Source: an uncultured Alphaproteobacteria bacterium | GTDB lineage: Bacteria > Pseudomonadota > Alphaproteobacteria > GCA-2731375 | Assembly (NCBI GenBank): GCA_951812805.1 | Contig: CATOSZ010000003.1 | Coordinates: forward strand, 1,008,557-1,072,556 | Reading direction: 5' to 3' | Length of the DNA: 64,000 nucleotides | Made by a program: the position numbers and the translations under genes | The notes under the pieces: model-generated | Seen by the model: the letters and a program-made list of their open reading frames with translations, nothing else | Databases searched by the model: none | What the model was told of the DNA's origin: nothing | Shown: positions 43,470-50,962 of the stretch, piece after piece | Numbering within the stretch: the stretch's first letter is position 1 | Layout: each line of letters begins with the position of its first letter

Positions 43470-44147
43470 CTATGCGTCCCCCTCAAGGGGGCTGGTTGTC
43501 GAGGCCCGGCGCTTGAGCTTTGGCACTGCGTTGTCCTTGACCTCGACCGGAGCTTCCATCAATGACCGCGCCGCTGTCTCAAGATCGTGGTAACGACCGA
43601 TTAGGGCGGTTAGCGACTCCAACTGCACCCAGTCGGACATGTCTGTGCGTGGGATACCGAGACCCACGAACGCAGGAACGCTTGGGTCACCGCCCCGACC
43701 ATACGCCGTCGAAACCAGCATTCCGCATAGTCCGTCAGCGGGCGGCTCCTCAACCTTGATGAGCAAGTCGAGTTGCACCGGGCTGAGCCAGGCGTTCAGG
43801 GCTGACTTTTCTTTTCGGAACCGGGTAGCGCGCGGCGGGCCGCAATGCGTCTGGATGTTGCAGCGGATCAAACAGACGCCTTCGCTATTCACGAGGCTGT
43901 AGCGACCGCCAGGCGGCTTCGTATGGCAGGGAAGCGGCGCAAGCCCTGCATCCTGCGCGGCGATTCGGAAACCCTCTTCCGCGTAGGCGTGCCTGAGTTG
44001 CCCAAGCATGTTGCGCCGCTCCGGCTCCGCTATGCTCTGTTCCGTCAGACGCGCCGCCTTCATGAAGGCGGCGTCGAACTGTTCGAGCACGCCTTGAAAA
44101 AACGACACTGGGATGGTGCGGACAATGCGGTCAATTGAAGCAGACAT
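43470..44147 (-). CDS. Unknown protein, partner of XRE-ImmA gene
   Basis: A 225-aa protein with no recognised domain. Visible features are ERRNMLGQLRHAYAEEGFRI, GRYSLVNSEGVCLIRCNIQT, the Cys pairs in that region, DPSVPAFVGLGIP and RYHDLETAARSLMEAPVEVK. GGAGAG precedes the ATG. The close operon with an XRE-ImmA gene suggests a toxin-antitoxin-like or immunity module, by inference from context only. Confidence 0.65.
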   Translation of the reverse strand: MSASIDRIVRTIPVSFFQGVLEQFDAAFMKAARLTEQSIAEPERRNMLGQLRHAYAEEGFRIAAQDAGLAPLPCHTKPPGGRYSLVNSEGVCLIRCNIQTHCGPPRATRFRKEKSALNAWLSPVQLDLLIKVEEPPADGLCGMLVSTAYGRGGDPSVPAFVGLGIPRTDMSDWVQLESLTALIGRYHDLETAARSLMEAPVEVKDNAVPKLKRRASTTSPLEGDA

Positions 44148-44282
44148 GGGCTCTCCGATGGTCGAATTGCGTTAAAGCGGATGTAGCATGTAAATTTTGC
44201 GTTATCAAGGGCGGCAATATCATCGCCCCATAATCACCAACAACCACTGTCGCTTGTCAGCTCCCATCGCCCTGTCCCTCAA

Positions 44283-45173
44283 TCACAGACTGGCCCCCAT
44301 CCAGCGAACTTCGCCAAGGGTCTCCGCGTCGTCGGGCCAAGGAAGCGATTCAAGGGCGGGATTGTCGCTGGCCAGAAGCCACGCGCCCCCGTCGTCCTTG
44401 TGCGCCCGCTTGACCACCATCCCCTCCCACGTCGTCACGACGAAAATGCGATCGGCTCTCCGCCGCCGCCTTGTCTTGTCCACCAGGACAGAACAGCCAT
44501 CCGGCAAGGTCGGTTCCATCGACTCGCCCTTGACGCCAATCACCAGGCACTGCGTCGGATCGATAGCGCGTTTGTCCAGCCAGTCTCGGCGGAACCAGGC
44601 CTGGCCGTCAGGTGGGGCGTCCTCTATGAACGCACCGCCACCGGCCGCCGCGGCGATCTGAAAGACGCCGACGGGGCGGGAGCTCGGCGGGTTGGCGTCG
44701 TCGTTAGCCGGGGGTGCGAGCGCAGAGGGGTCGGCGAGATCAGCGGGCGGCGGCAAGCGGGAGAGTATTGCCTCTCGCTGGGCAGAGATCTCGTCCCGGA
44801 GCGCTGCAATTTCGTCGCGCACATCCCTAGAACCGGCGCCCGCCCCCGTTAACCGCCCCTCAATCGCAGCCACAACATTCAGGACGCCGACATCGGCTGG
44901 CAAGCCAAGGGTCTTGACGATCTCGGCGGGGACACGCATGCGCGCCTCAGTCACCGTAGAGCCGCCCTCGCGTGGCGGGCCGATATAAAACTCAAGACCC
45001 AGAGCGCGACAAAGCGAACTCAGGGTTTCCGCCGTAGGGGAACTGCCGCGCCGCAACGCTTGAATAGGGGTTCGACTCGCTTTGCCAAACGCGCGCTCAC
45101 TGACCTCGCTCTGCGAAAGACCTAGAGCTGTGCGCCTGTTCTCAACGAGCCGATAGAGCTCGGCAGTGTCCAT
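44283..45173 (-). CDS. CI-like phage repressor (HTH plus S24 peptidase)
   Basis: A 296-aa protein: an N-terminal helix-turn-helix (LGLSQSEVSERAFGKASRTPIQ), a linker rich in Pro/Asp, then an S24 LexA-type autopeptidase with catalytic Ser in KGESMEPTL and Lys in VVKRAH. It should keep the prophage silent and be cleaved on RecA activation. ATG at 45173 has no Shine-Dalgarno and is directly preceded by an operator-like repeat, so translation may be leaderless. Confidence 0.88.
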   Translation of the reverse strand: MDTAELYRLVENRRTALGLSQSEVSERAFGKASRTPIQALRRGSSPTAETLSSLCRALGLEFYIGPPREGGSTVTEARMRVPAEIVKTLGLPADVGVLNVVAAIEGRLTGAGAGSRDVRDEIAALRDEISAQREAILSRLPPPADLADPSALAPPANDDANPPSSRPVGVFQIAAAAGGGAFIEDAPPDGQAWFRRDWLDKRAIDPTQCLVIGVKGESMEPTLPDGCSVLVDKTRRRRRADRIFVVTTWEGMVVKRAHKDDGGAWLLASDNPALESLPWPDDAETLGEVRWMGASL

Positions 45174-45176
45174 CGC

Positions 45177-45247
45177 TGCAATATTACACTGGATCGCAGC
45201 GTTGTAAATATGCCTTGCGGTGCCGCTGCAAATGTGCAATATTGTAT
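45177..45247. promoter_or_regulatory. Candidate repressor operator/promoter region
   Basis: An AT-rich stretch between divergent genes with related repeats: TGCAATATTACAC (45177-45189), an inverted relative TTGTAAATATGC (45202-45213) and TGCAATATTGTAT (45235-45247). It should control cI leftward and the early operon rightward. A rightward promoter TTGCGG (45215-45220) with 17-bp spacing to AATATT (45238-45243) would start transcription at about the ATG of the next gene. Confidence 0.55.
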
Positions 45248-45249
45248 TT

Positions 45250-45504
45250 ATGCAGCGCAGCCATTTGATTTCCCTGGTCGACACCTATCGGACGCGGGTT
45301 TCTCGCGCGGAAGCCACGATCTCGTGCTGGATTACTGGCCACGCCCGCCTTTTCAGTCGAATCCGGGCAGGTGGCGGGTTTACAGATCGGACATACAACC
45401 GCGCTCTCCAATGGTTCTCCGACCACTGGCCCGTCGATCTCGCCTGGCCATCGGGCGTCCCGCGCCCGGCCCCGTTATCGACCGATCCCCAGGAGGCGGC
45501 GTAA
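45250..45504 (+). CDS. Cro/Ner-like early regulator (putative)
   Basis: An 84-aa protein, first of the early operon, opposite cI. SRAEATISCWITGHARLFSR and YNRALQWFSDHWP resemble small DNA-binding proteins found opposite repressors in alphaproteobacterial phages. It has no Shine-Dalgarno and may be leaderless. It overlaps the next gene as TAATG. Confidence 0.55.
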   Translation: MQRSHLISLVDTYRTRVSRAEATISCWITGHARLFSRIRAGGGFTDRTYNRALQWFSDHWPVDLAWPSGVPRPAPLSTDPQEAA

Positions 45505-45911
45505 TGGGCATGGTGAAGACCAAGCGCCGTTCGATGAGCCCGGCCCGACGTCGGCGCATCTTCTCCGCCCATGACGGCGTCTGCGGCTACTGCCACGAAC
45601 TCATCGAGGACGGCGCGGCGTTCGAGATCGACCACGCGGTTCCCCTTGCCCTTGGCGGTACGGACGACGACGGCCCGAACGCCTATCCCATTCACGGCGA
45701 CTGTCACCGGCTCAAGACCTTCGGCCGGAAGGGTGGGTCCCGCCTGCCTTCCGATATTTCGGCCATCGCCAAGGCGAAACGGTTGCGGGCGAAGCGCCTG
45801 GGCCTCGCCCGTCCCAAGCGCTCGTGCCTCACGGATCCCCGCTGGGTGCGCAAGGTGGACGGGACGGTGGTTCCGCGCGCGCCGGCATCCGAGCACGGGG
45901 AGGCGGCGTGA
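45504..45911 (+). CDS. HNH endonuclease
   Basis: A 135-aa protein with a compact HNH domain: zinc ligands in CGYCHELI, FEIDHAVPLALGG, then NAYPIHGDCHRLKT. The basic N- and C-terminal parts (PARRRRIF, KRLRAKRLGLARPKR) should bind DNA. Its place in the early region, not beside the terminase, suggests a role other than packaging. Overlaps both neighbours by 1 bp. Confidence 0.85.
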   Translation: MGMVKTKRRSMSPARRRRIFSAHDGVCGYCHELIEDGAAFEIDHAVPLALGGTDDDGPNAYPIHGDCHRLKTFGRKGGSRLPSDISAIAKAKRLRAKRLGLARPKRSCLTDPRWVRKVDGTVVPRAPASEHGEAA

Positions 45912-46087
45912 TGGTGGACGTCACGGCGATTGTCGACGCGGCGGCTGCCCGGATGGGCAAGGGCGAGTCCGGCATTGCCTGCTTGGTGGATGCGGTGACG
46001 CGCCACGGGCTGGCCGACTACGAGATCCTGGAGTTGATCGCGCGGGCGGCGGAGATCGCCAACCGGCGGCAGGCGGGGGCAATGTGA
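45911..46087 (+). CDS. Small early protein (domain repeated at 46849)
   Basis: A 58-aa protein. Its whole length aligns with the C-terminal part of the protein at 46849-47280 (shared GKG, EI/VL-I-AA/VD-IANRRQ pattern, ending NRRQ), showing a within-phage duplication. Function unknown; overlap ATGA with both neighbours. Confidence 0.65.
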   Translation: MVDVTAIVDAAAARMGKGESGIACLVDAVTRHGLADYEILELIARAAEIANRRQAGAM

Positions 46088-46164
46088 TGGCGTCCCGCAA
46101 GGTCGACGACAGCGCGGTTGCGCGCGAGCACCCTTCCTTCACCAGACCTGGAGAGATCAGATGA
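46087..46164 (+). CDS. Possible 25-aa coupled mini-ORF
   Basis: ATG at 46087 inside the stop of the previous gene and a stop (46162-46164) overlapping the start of the next. Its 3' part carries the TGGAGAGATCAG leader motif. Probably a coupling device more than a functional peptide. Confidence 0.4.
   Translation: MASRKVDDSAVAREHPSFTRPGEIR
46128..46163 (+). repeat. Repeated gene-leader sequence, first of three copies
   Basis: The leader before the start at 46161 (CCTTCCTTCACCAG-ACCTGGAGAG-ATCAG then ATG) recurs, with few changes, before the ATG at 46849 (CCTTCCTTCCCCAG, CCTGGAGAG) and more loosely before the ATG at 47393 (TTTCTTTCCCCAC, CCGGAGGG). Each contains the ribosome binding site, a sign of local duplication. 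Confidence 0.55.
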
Positions 46165-46568
46165 CCAAGGATGTTGCATCGACAGAGACCAGCCAGCACG
46201 AGGGCGATCGCGCCCTGCCCGACGCGCCGGCCGAGAAGAATAGCGGTCCCCACGACATGGATCAGGCGGCGCCGCAGGATGCGGTGATCATGCGGCGGGT
46301 TGGGCGCGTGGGGATTTTCGTCGACGGCTTTGTCTACGCGTCGCCGGAACTGGCGCTCCACACCGGCAGCACGGTCACGCTTTCCCGTCCTCCGAAGCCG
46401 GGTTCCAAAGCCTTGGAAGTCTCTGTGCCATCATCGTCTCGAGAGAGGCAATGTGGTCTAGGATGCTGTTCACGCAGCGGTTCGACACTTCGAGTGTCTC
46501 GCATCGCTCGTCGTAGTGCCCCATCAGCTCGCACCGCCAAGCGGACTCGCACCGGGAGTCGTGTTTGA
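46161..46568 (+). CDS. Small early protein, C-terminus doubtful
   Basis: A 135-aa frame. The first about 75 residues read as a protein (VIMRRVGRVGIFVDGFVYA); the rest, antisense to the zinc-ribbon gene, is Arg/Ser-rich noise. The natural C-terminus was probably lost when the reverse-strand gene was inserted. Function unknown. Confidence 0.45.
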   Translation: MTKDVASTETSQHEGDRALPDAPAEKNSGPHDMDQAAPQDAVIMRRVGRVGIFVDGFVYASPELALHTGSTVTLSRPPKPGSKALEVSVPSSSRERQCGLGCCSRSGSTLRVSRIARRSAPSARTAKRTRTGSRV

Positions 46569-46725
46569 TGGCGTGCAGATTGCCTCCGATCAGCCGCTCC
46601 TGGTCGGCGAAATACAGCGTGCACCCGCAGCGCGGGCAGAAATTGTACGGCTCCGTTGTGGCAAAGCAGCAACTCTTCGAAGGACACGCCGCCAAGAATA
46701 CGACACCACTATCATCGTCAGCCAT
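46375..46725 (-). CDS. Zinc-ribbon protein, unknown function
   Basis: A 116-aa protein with FCPRCGCTLYF and further Cys residues (ACPSKSCC, SRCES, ERCE), likely zinc-binding. GGAGGGTG before the ATG is the strongest ribosome binding site nearby. It is the only reverse gene inside the rightward early operon and lies tail-to-tail with the preceding gene, flanked by two copies of a leader repeat, so it looks like an inserted accessory gene. Confidence 0.65.
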   Translation of the reverse strand: MADDDSGVVFLAACPSKSCCFATTEPYNFCPRCGCTLYFADQERLIGGNLHAIKHDSRCESAWRCELMGHYDERCETLEVSNRCVNSILDHIASLETMMAQRLPRLWNPASEDGKA

Positions 46726-46848
46726 TAATTCACCCTCCATCGGTTGGTTCGCATCTCCGATGGTAGCGGCGGCGGGGTCCGGCGTCACCATCCCACGCCG
46801 GCTCCCCGCCGCCGCGCGCCCTTCCTTCCCCAGCCCTGGAGAGACGAG

Positions 46849-47280
46849 ATGAGCGACAAGAGCACTGCCGCGCCGACTGGACAAGACAGCGATCCCGATG
46901 ATCGTGCGGCGCACATCATCGCCGCAATCGTCGACGACTTAAAGAGCGAAGGACCGGTTGCCGATGCAGTCAGGTTGGCGGTTTCTCGCCCAGAAAAAAA
47001 TCGCGTCCCGCCCGAGGCCGCCCAGGCCACCGAAGCGCTCGCGGCCCACGCCGCCGAGGTGGATTCCGCGCCGGGCGTGATCCCGAAAGCCGTCGTGTCC
47101 AACCTCGATATCGACATGGTTATCCGGGATGCCGTCGAAGCCCTCGGGAAGGGAAAAGCCGCTCCGGACTGCTTGGCGGCGTTCGCCCGAGAACATGCCC
47201 TGACGAACGAAGAGGTATTGGTGCTGATCGTTCAGGCGGTCGACGTGGTCAATCGCCGCCAAGGGAGCGCAGCGTCTTGA
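46849..47280 (+). CDS. Early protein carrying the duplicated small domain
   Basis: A 143-aa protein; the C-terminal about 55 residues (IDMVIRDAVEALGKGKAAPD ... VVNRRQ) are paralogous to the 58-aa protein at 45911. The N-terminal part is low complexity. CCTGGAGAG precedes the ATG. Function unknown. Confidence 0.6.
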   Translation: MSDKSTAAPTGQDSDPDDRAAHIIAAIVDDLKSEGPVADAVRLAVSRPEKNRVPPEAAQATEALAAHAAEVDSAPGVIPKAVVSNLDIDMVIRDAVEALGKGKAAPDCLAAFAREHALTNEEVLVLIVQAVDVVNRRQGSAAS

Positions 47281-47393
47281 TGGCGGCCTCCCATCTCAGG
47301 CGCGCCACATCAAGGCGGGCCTCGGCCTTGCCCTGGGCCGACGCCTCCCCCACCGCCGCGTTTCTTTCCCCACCCTGCCGGAGGGCCGCCTGA
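47280..47393 (+). CDS. Possible 37-aa coupled mini-ORF
   Basis: ATG at 47280 within the previous stop and TGA overlapping the next ATG at 47393. Arg/Ala/Ser-rich with no domain. It parallels the mini-ORF at 46087, which also follows a copy of the duplicated domain. Confidence 0.3.
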   Translation: MAASHLRRATSRRASALPWADASPTAAFLSPPCRRAA

Positions 47394-47650
47394 TGCACGC
47401 GGCCCGCCTCGCTTCCTCGCCCCGGCTCAAGCGCGTGCACGCACTGCTGGCCGACGGCCGCGAGCGCTCGACCTTGGATATCGTGGAGGCGGCGCGGGTC
47501 TGCGCCGTCAATTCCTGCATCGCCGAGCTCCGGGCCAACGGGGCGGAGATCCATTGCCGCCAGATCGTCAACCCGGCGACGCGCGAGCGGATGTGGCTCT
47601 ACTGGATGGCGCGGGCAGCCGCATTAACGGATGAGGGAGGTGCGTCGTGA
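47393..47650 (+). CDS. Small winged-helix-like early protein
   Basis: An 85-aa protein. RVHALLADGRERSTLDIVEA, then AVNSCIAELRANGAEIHCRQ and RMWLYWM, fit a small winged-helix domain of the type that follows phage regulators. It overlaps the next gene by ATG/GTG-stop coupling. Confidence 0.6.
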   Translation: MHAARLASSPRLKRVHALLADGRERSTLDIVEAARVCAVNSCIAELRANGAEIHCRQIVNPATRERMWLYWMARAAALTDEGGAS

Positions 47651-48423
47651 CGGACCGCCCGGATCTCCACCTGGTCGAGGAGGCCGCCAGTGAGGTTGCC
47701 GGGGGCGCGCGGGTCTGGTCGACGCGCGAGGGCTGGCTGGCCGAGGGCCGGCGCCTCGGGTCCCGTGCACGGCGAGACCGCTGGGCGTTGGGCGACTGGG
47801 CCGCGGAAGGCGCGCGCTGCCATGGCGATCTGACGGCAGCCGCGGCGGAGATCGGGTTGTCCGCGGGCGCTTTGTTCAATCTCGCCAGCGTTGCCCGGAA
47901 AATCAAACCCTCACGCAGGCGTGAGGTTTTGTCCTGGGACCACCACGCGGCGGTAGCGTCGCTGCCCGCGGCGGCAGCCGATCGACTACTAGATCGCGCC
48001 GAGGCGGAGGGCTGGTCGCGCGAGGTCATGCGCGAGGAGGCCCATGCGACCTCGGCCGAGGGTCAACTGGCACGGGCGAGGGCACGGATCGCCGAGCTCG
48101 AAGGCCAGGCAACGAGCGATCCACGGGACCGAACAGCGCGGGCCCGCCACGCCATGGCCCGGCGCCAGGCGCGCGTGCGAGCGCTGCTTGGCGAGGCCGC
48201 GCTGTTGTATCGCGAGATCTTCGACGTACTGAAAGACCCCAAGGCCATTGCCGACGCCCGAGCGCTGCACGGGAACACCGATGTTCGCCGCGCGTTCGAG
48301 CGCATCATGAACTCGGGGTTGGACAAGTGCGACCGCATCATGCGCGATCGTATTGACCCGGCGCTCAATGCACTCGAGGACGCGACGCGACGTTCGGATG
48401 GCGTTTCGGGACGCGAAGAATGA
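47647..48423 (+). CDS. LmbU/ParB-HTH-like DNA-binding protein
   Basis: A 258-aa protein with GTG start. Residues about 45-130 resemble the LmbU-like regulator domain (ALGDWAAEGA, AAAEIGLSAGALFNLASVAR, SRRREVLSWDHHAAVASLPA, LLDRAEAEGWSREVMREEA). A coiled coil and a helical C-terminal part follow. In phages such proteins may regulate early genes or act in partitioning. No partner is evident. Confidence 0.6.
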   Translation: MTDRPDLHLVEEAASEVAGGARVWSTREGWLAEGRRLGSRARRDRWALGDWAAEGARCHGDLTAAAAEIGLSAGALFNLASVARKIKPSRRREVLSWDHHAAVASLPAAAADRLLDRAEAEGWSREVMREEAHATSAEGQLARARARIAELEGQATSDPRDRTARARHAMARRQARVRALLGEAALLYREIFDVLKDPKAIADARALHGNTDVRRAFERIMNSGLDKCDRIMRDRIDPALNALEDATRRSDGVSGREE

Positions 48424-49079
48424 GCATGGGGGATTTGGTGCGACAGGATCTGCCATGGTGGGACTTGGCTCCAGAATTATCGCCCTATGCGACGGCGCTC
48501 GATCGGGCGGTGCGGCGGCTCGAGATCGCGGAATACGCGATCGGAGGGCGTGGCCCGCGTGATGGCATCCGCGAATCCGCCACGTTGACCGGCTGGGATT
48601 TTGGCGTGAAACCGGCGGCGGTGCGCCGGTTGTGCGCGCGCGTATGGAGCCTGCCGGTGAGGGATTGGCTGCCGGTGCTGCTGGCGGATGAGCCGCCGGC
48701 CTATATCAGTGGCGAGGAGCGGCGATTGACGGCTGCCCTCTACGCGCAGCGTTTCCAGGGTGGCCGGCGCCCTGGCGTTGGCGATGCCCGTGCCGCCGAA
48801 GTTTTCGCGTGCTTCTCTGTTTCGGCGAGCGTGATCGGTCGTGCGCGTCGCTCGCTTGTGTTCTGGCCTTCGGAGGACCGGCTCTGGTCGGCTCTCGGAC
48901 GAAAGACGGAACCGGCACCCTACGGCCTGCGGAAGGAAATCGAGGCCTTCGGTCTCTATATCCGGCACGATACGGAACCGGAAATTGCGTCGCGGGCCCT
49001 GGGTCGCCTGCATGGTGTCGCCGCGCCTCCGGATCTTGTGAGGCAGTGGACAGGCCAAATTCAGGCGGTGTGCCCGTGA
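48420..49079 (+). CDS. Early protein preceding MuA, unknown function
   Basis: A 219-aa protein, overlapping its neighbours (ATGA). LTGWDFGVKPAAVRRLCARVW and WPSEDRLWSALGRKTEP are readable segments but no family was recognised. Position directly upstream of the transposase suggests an early regulatory or transposition-associated role. Confidence 0.55.
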   Translation: MSMGDLVRQDLPWWDLAPELSPYATALDRAVRRLEIAEYAIGGRGPRDGIRESATLTGWDFGVKPAAVRRLCARVWSLPVRDWLPVLLADEPPAYISGEERRLTAALYAQRFQGGRRPGVGDARAAEVFACFSVSASVIGRARRSLVFWPSEDRLWSALGRKTEPAPYGLRKEIEAFGLYIRHDTEPEIASRALGRLHGVAAPPDLVRQWTGQIQAVCP

Positions 49080-50962
49080 TGCGTCTCGCCGCCAGGCCGG
49101 GCGGTAAGGGCCCCTGCACAACCCCTGACCCGGTCGTTCCCGGCCCTGTCACGCCCCCTGAACCGGCTTCCGGTCTCCGGGCGGGTCAACAGCCCAGCCC
49201 CCCGGCGGCCGCGCCCGATGCCCCAGCGCCCTCGACAGCTTCGCCCGCCGCCTGGGAGACCGCCGACGAGGCGAACCGCGAGCGGGCGCGGGCGCGCCTG
49301 GCGGCGGTGGTGCGTTCAGACGCCTTACATGCGGCCGGCATGCCGCGCGGCGAGGCCGACCGGGTGGCGGCCGGGGAGAGCGGCGTTTCGCCCCAGGCGG
49401 TCGCCGGCTGGCGCCGCCGGGTGGCGGGCCTGCCCGCCGGCGGCCGCGTGGCCGCGCTGCTGGACCGGCCGGGCCGGGGCCGGCGGGCCGCGCTCGACCT
49501 CGCCCCGGAGATGGCCGAGACGGTCGAGGCCCTGCTCACCGCCGGCGGCAAGCACTGCACGGCGAGCCATGCCCGCCGGGTCCTCGCCGCGCGCTTCGGC
49601 GAGGGCGTCACGATACCCACGATATCCGCGATTACGCGCTGGATGCGGCGCTTCCGGGCCGAGCGGGCCCGCGAGCTCTCGGCGGTCCGGCGGCCCGACC
49701 GCCACCGGGGCGCGCGCATGCCGGCCTTCGGGCGCGGCGGCGGCGACGCGTTCGCGCTGAACGCGCTCTGGGAACTGGATTCGACCCCGGCCGACGCGAT
49801 CTGCGCCGACCCGCTCACCGGCGAGTTCCGCCGGTATGCCGTCGTCGGCTGCATCGACGTGTTCAGCCGCCGGGCCATGGTGCTGGTGACGCCGACCAGC
49901 CGCGCGGTGGCGATCGCGGCGCTGTTGCGGCGCTGCCTGCTGGAATGGGGCGTGCCGCTCGCCGTGAAGACGGACCGGGGCAATGACTACGTCAGCCAGC
50001 ACGTCACCCGGGTCCTGGCCGACCTGGAGATCGAGCACGATATCTGCCCGCCCTACACGCCCGAGGCCAAGCCCTATATCGAGCGGTTCTTCGGCACGCT
50101 GACACGGGACCTGTTCGCCCACCTGCCGGGCTTCACCGGGCACAATGTCGCCGAGGCCCAGGCGCTGCGAGAGCGCGAGGCCTTCGCCACGCGGCGCGGC
50201 AAGAAGAAAAGCAAGAAGGCCGGCGCCGAGAAGAGCGAAGAGCGGGCGGCCTTCGAGCTCCACTTGACGGCCGACGAGCTGCAGCGGCGCTGCGATCTCT
50301 GGCTGTCGTCCGAATACGAAGTGCGCGGCCACCGTGGCCTCGACGGCGAGAGCCCCCGCCAGCGCGCCGCCTCGTGGACCGGCGAGGTGCGCTGGATCGA
50401 GACCCCGCGCGCGCTCGACGCCCTGTTGGCGCCGGCGGCGGGCCAGAGCGGCACGCGCGTTGTCACGAAGAAGGGCATCTCGGTCGGCGGCATTCGCTAC
50501 ATCGCGGCGGAGCTCGGGCCGCACATCAAGGAGCGGGTGCGGATCCGCGAGGACGCCGCCGACCCGGGCCGCCTGCACGTCTACCGGATGGACGGCAGGT
50601 TCCTCTGTATCGCCGAGGACCCGGGCCGCACCGGCCTGTCCTTGCGCCAGACGGCCCTGGAGGCCAAGGCGCTGGCCAGGCGGCACGACCGGGTGGCCCG
50701 GGCCCATTCCCGCAAGCTGCTGCGCCGGCGCAAGCCGGAGGCGGCGATGGACGAGGTCTTGGCGCATGGCGAGGCCGAGGCCTCGAAGATCGTCGTCCTG
50801 CCCCGCGCGGGCACGGCGCACGAGACACCGGCGCTGCAACAGGCGGCCCGGGCCGCCGAGGCCACCGAGAGCGCGGCCCGCGCCGCCGATCCGACGACCC
50901 CGCCGCGCGGCGGCCGCGCGCTCGCCGCCGCCGCCAAGCTCTATCTGGAGGACGAGACATGA
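49079..50962 (+). CDS. Mu-like transposase A
   Basis: A 627-aa DDE transposase. Residues about 60-200 hold DNA-binding segments; the RNase H-like core has D234 (WELDSTPADA), D299 (VKTDRGNDYV) and E335 (PYIERFFGTL), a D-35-E spacing. The Mu C-terminal beta-barrel (IRYIAAELGPHIKERVRIRE) and a basic tail follow. It carries out strand transfer in integration and replicative transposition, with MuB. Start at 49079 in the previous stop; a longer open frame upstream is rejected as it runs through the preceding gene. Confidence 0.92.
   Translation: MRLAARPGGKGPCTTPDPVVPGPVTPPEPASGLRAGQQPSPPAAAPDAPAPSTASPAAWETADEANRERARARLAAVVRSDALHAAGMPRGEADRVAAGESGVSPQAVAGWRRRVAGLPAGGRVAALLDRPGRGRRAALDLAPEMAETVEALLTAGGKHCTASHARRVLAARFGEGVTIPTISAITRWMRRFRAERARELSAVRRPDRHRGARMPAFGRGGGDAFALNALWELDSTPADAICADPLTGEFRRYAVVGCIDVFSRRAMVLVTPTSRAVAIAALLRRCLLEWGVPLAVKTDRGNDYVSQHVTRVLADLEIEHDICPPYTPEAKPYIERFFGTLTRDLFAHLPGFTGHNVAEAQALREREAFATRRGKKKSKKAGAEKSEERAAFELHLTADELQRRCDLWLSSEYEVRGHRGLDGESPRQRAASWTGEVRWIETPRALDALLAPAAGQSGTRVVTKKGISVGGIRYIAAELGPHIKERVRIREDAADPGRLHVYRMDGRFLCIAEDPGRTGLSLRQTALEAKALARRHDRVARAHSRKLLRRRKPEAAMDEVLAHGEAEASKIVVLPRAGTAHETPALQQAARAAEATESAARAADPTTPPRGGRALAAAAKLYLEDET

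Noticed and set aside
48809..49078. N-terminal extension of MuA transposase
   Set aside because: It runs antiphase through the preceding gene, and an ATG at 49079 coupled to that gene's stop gives a normal-length protein.
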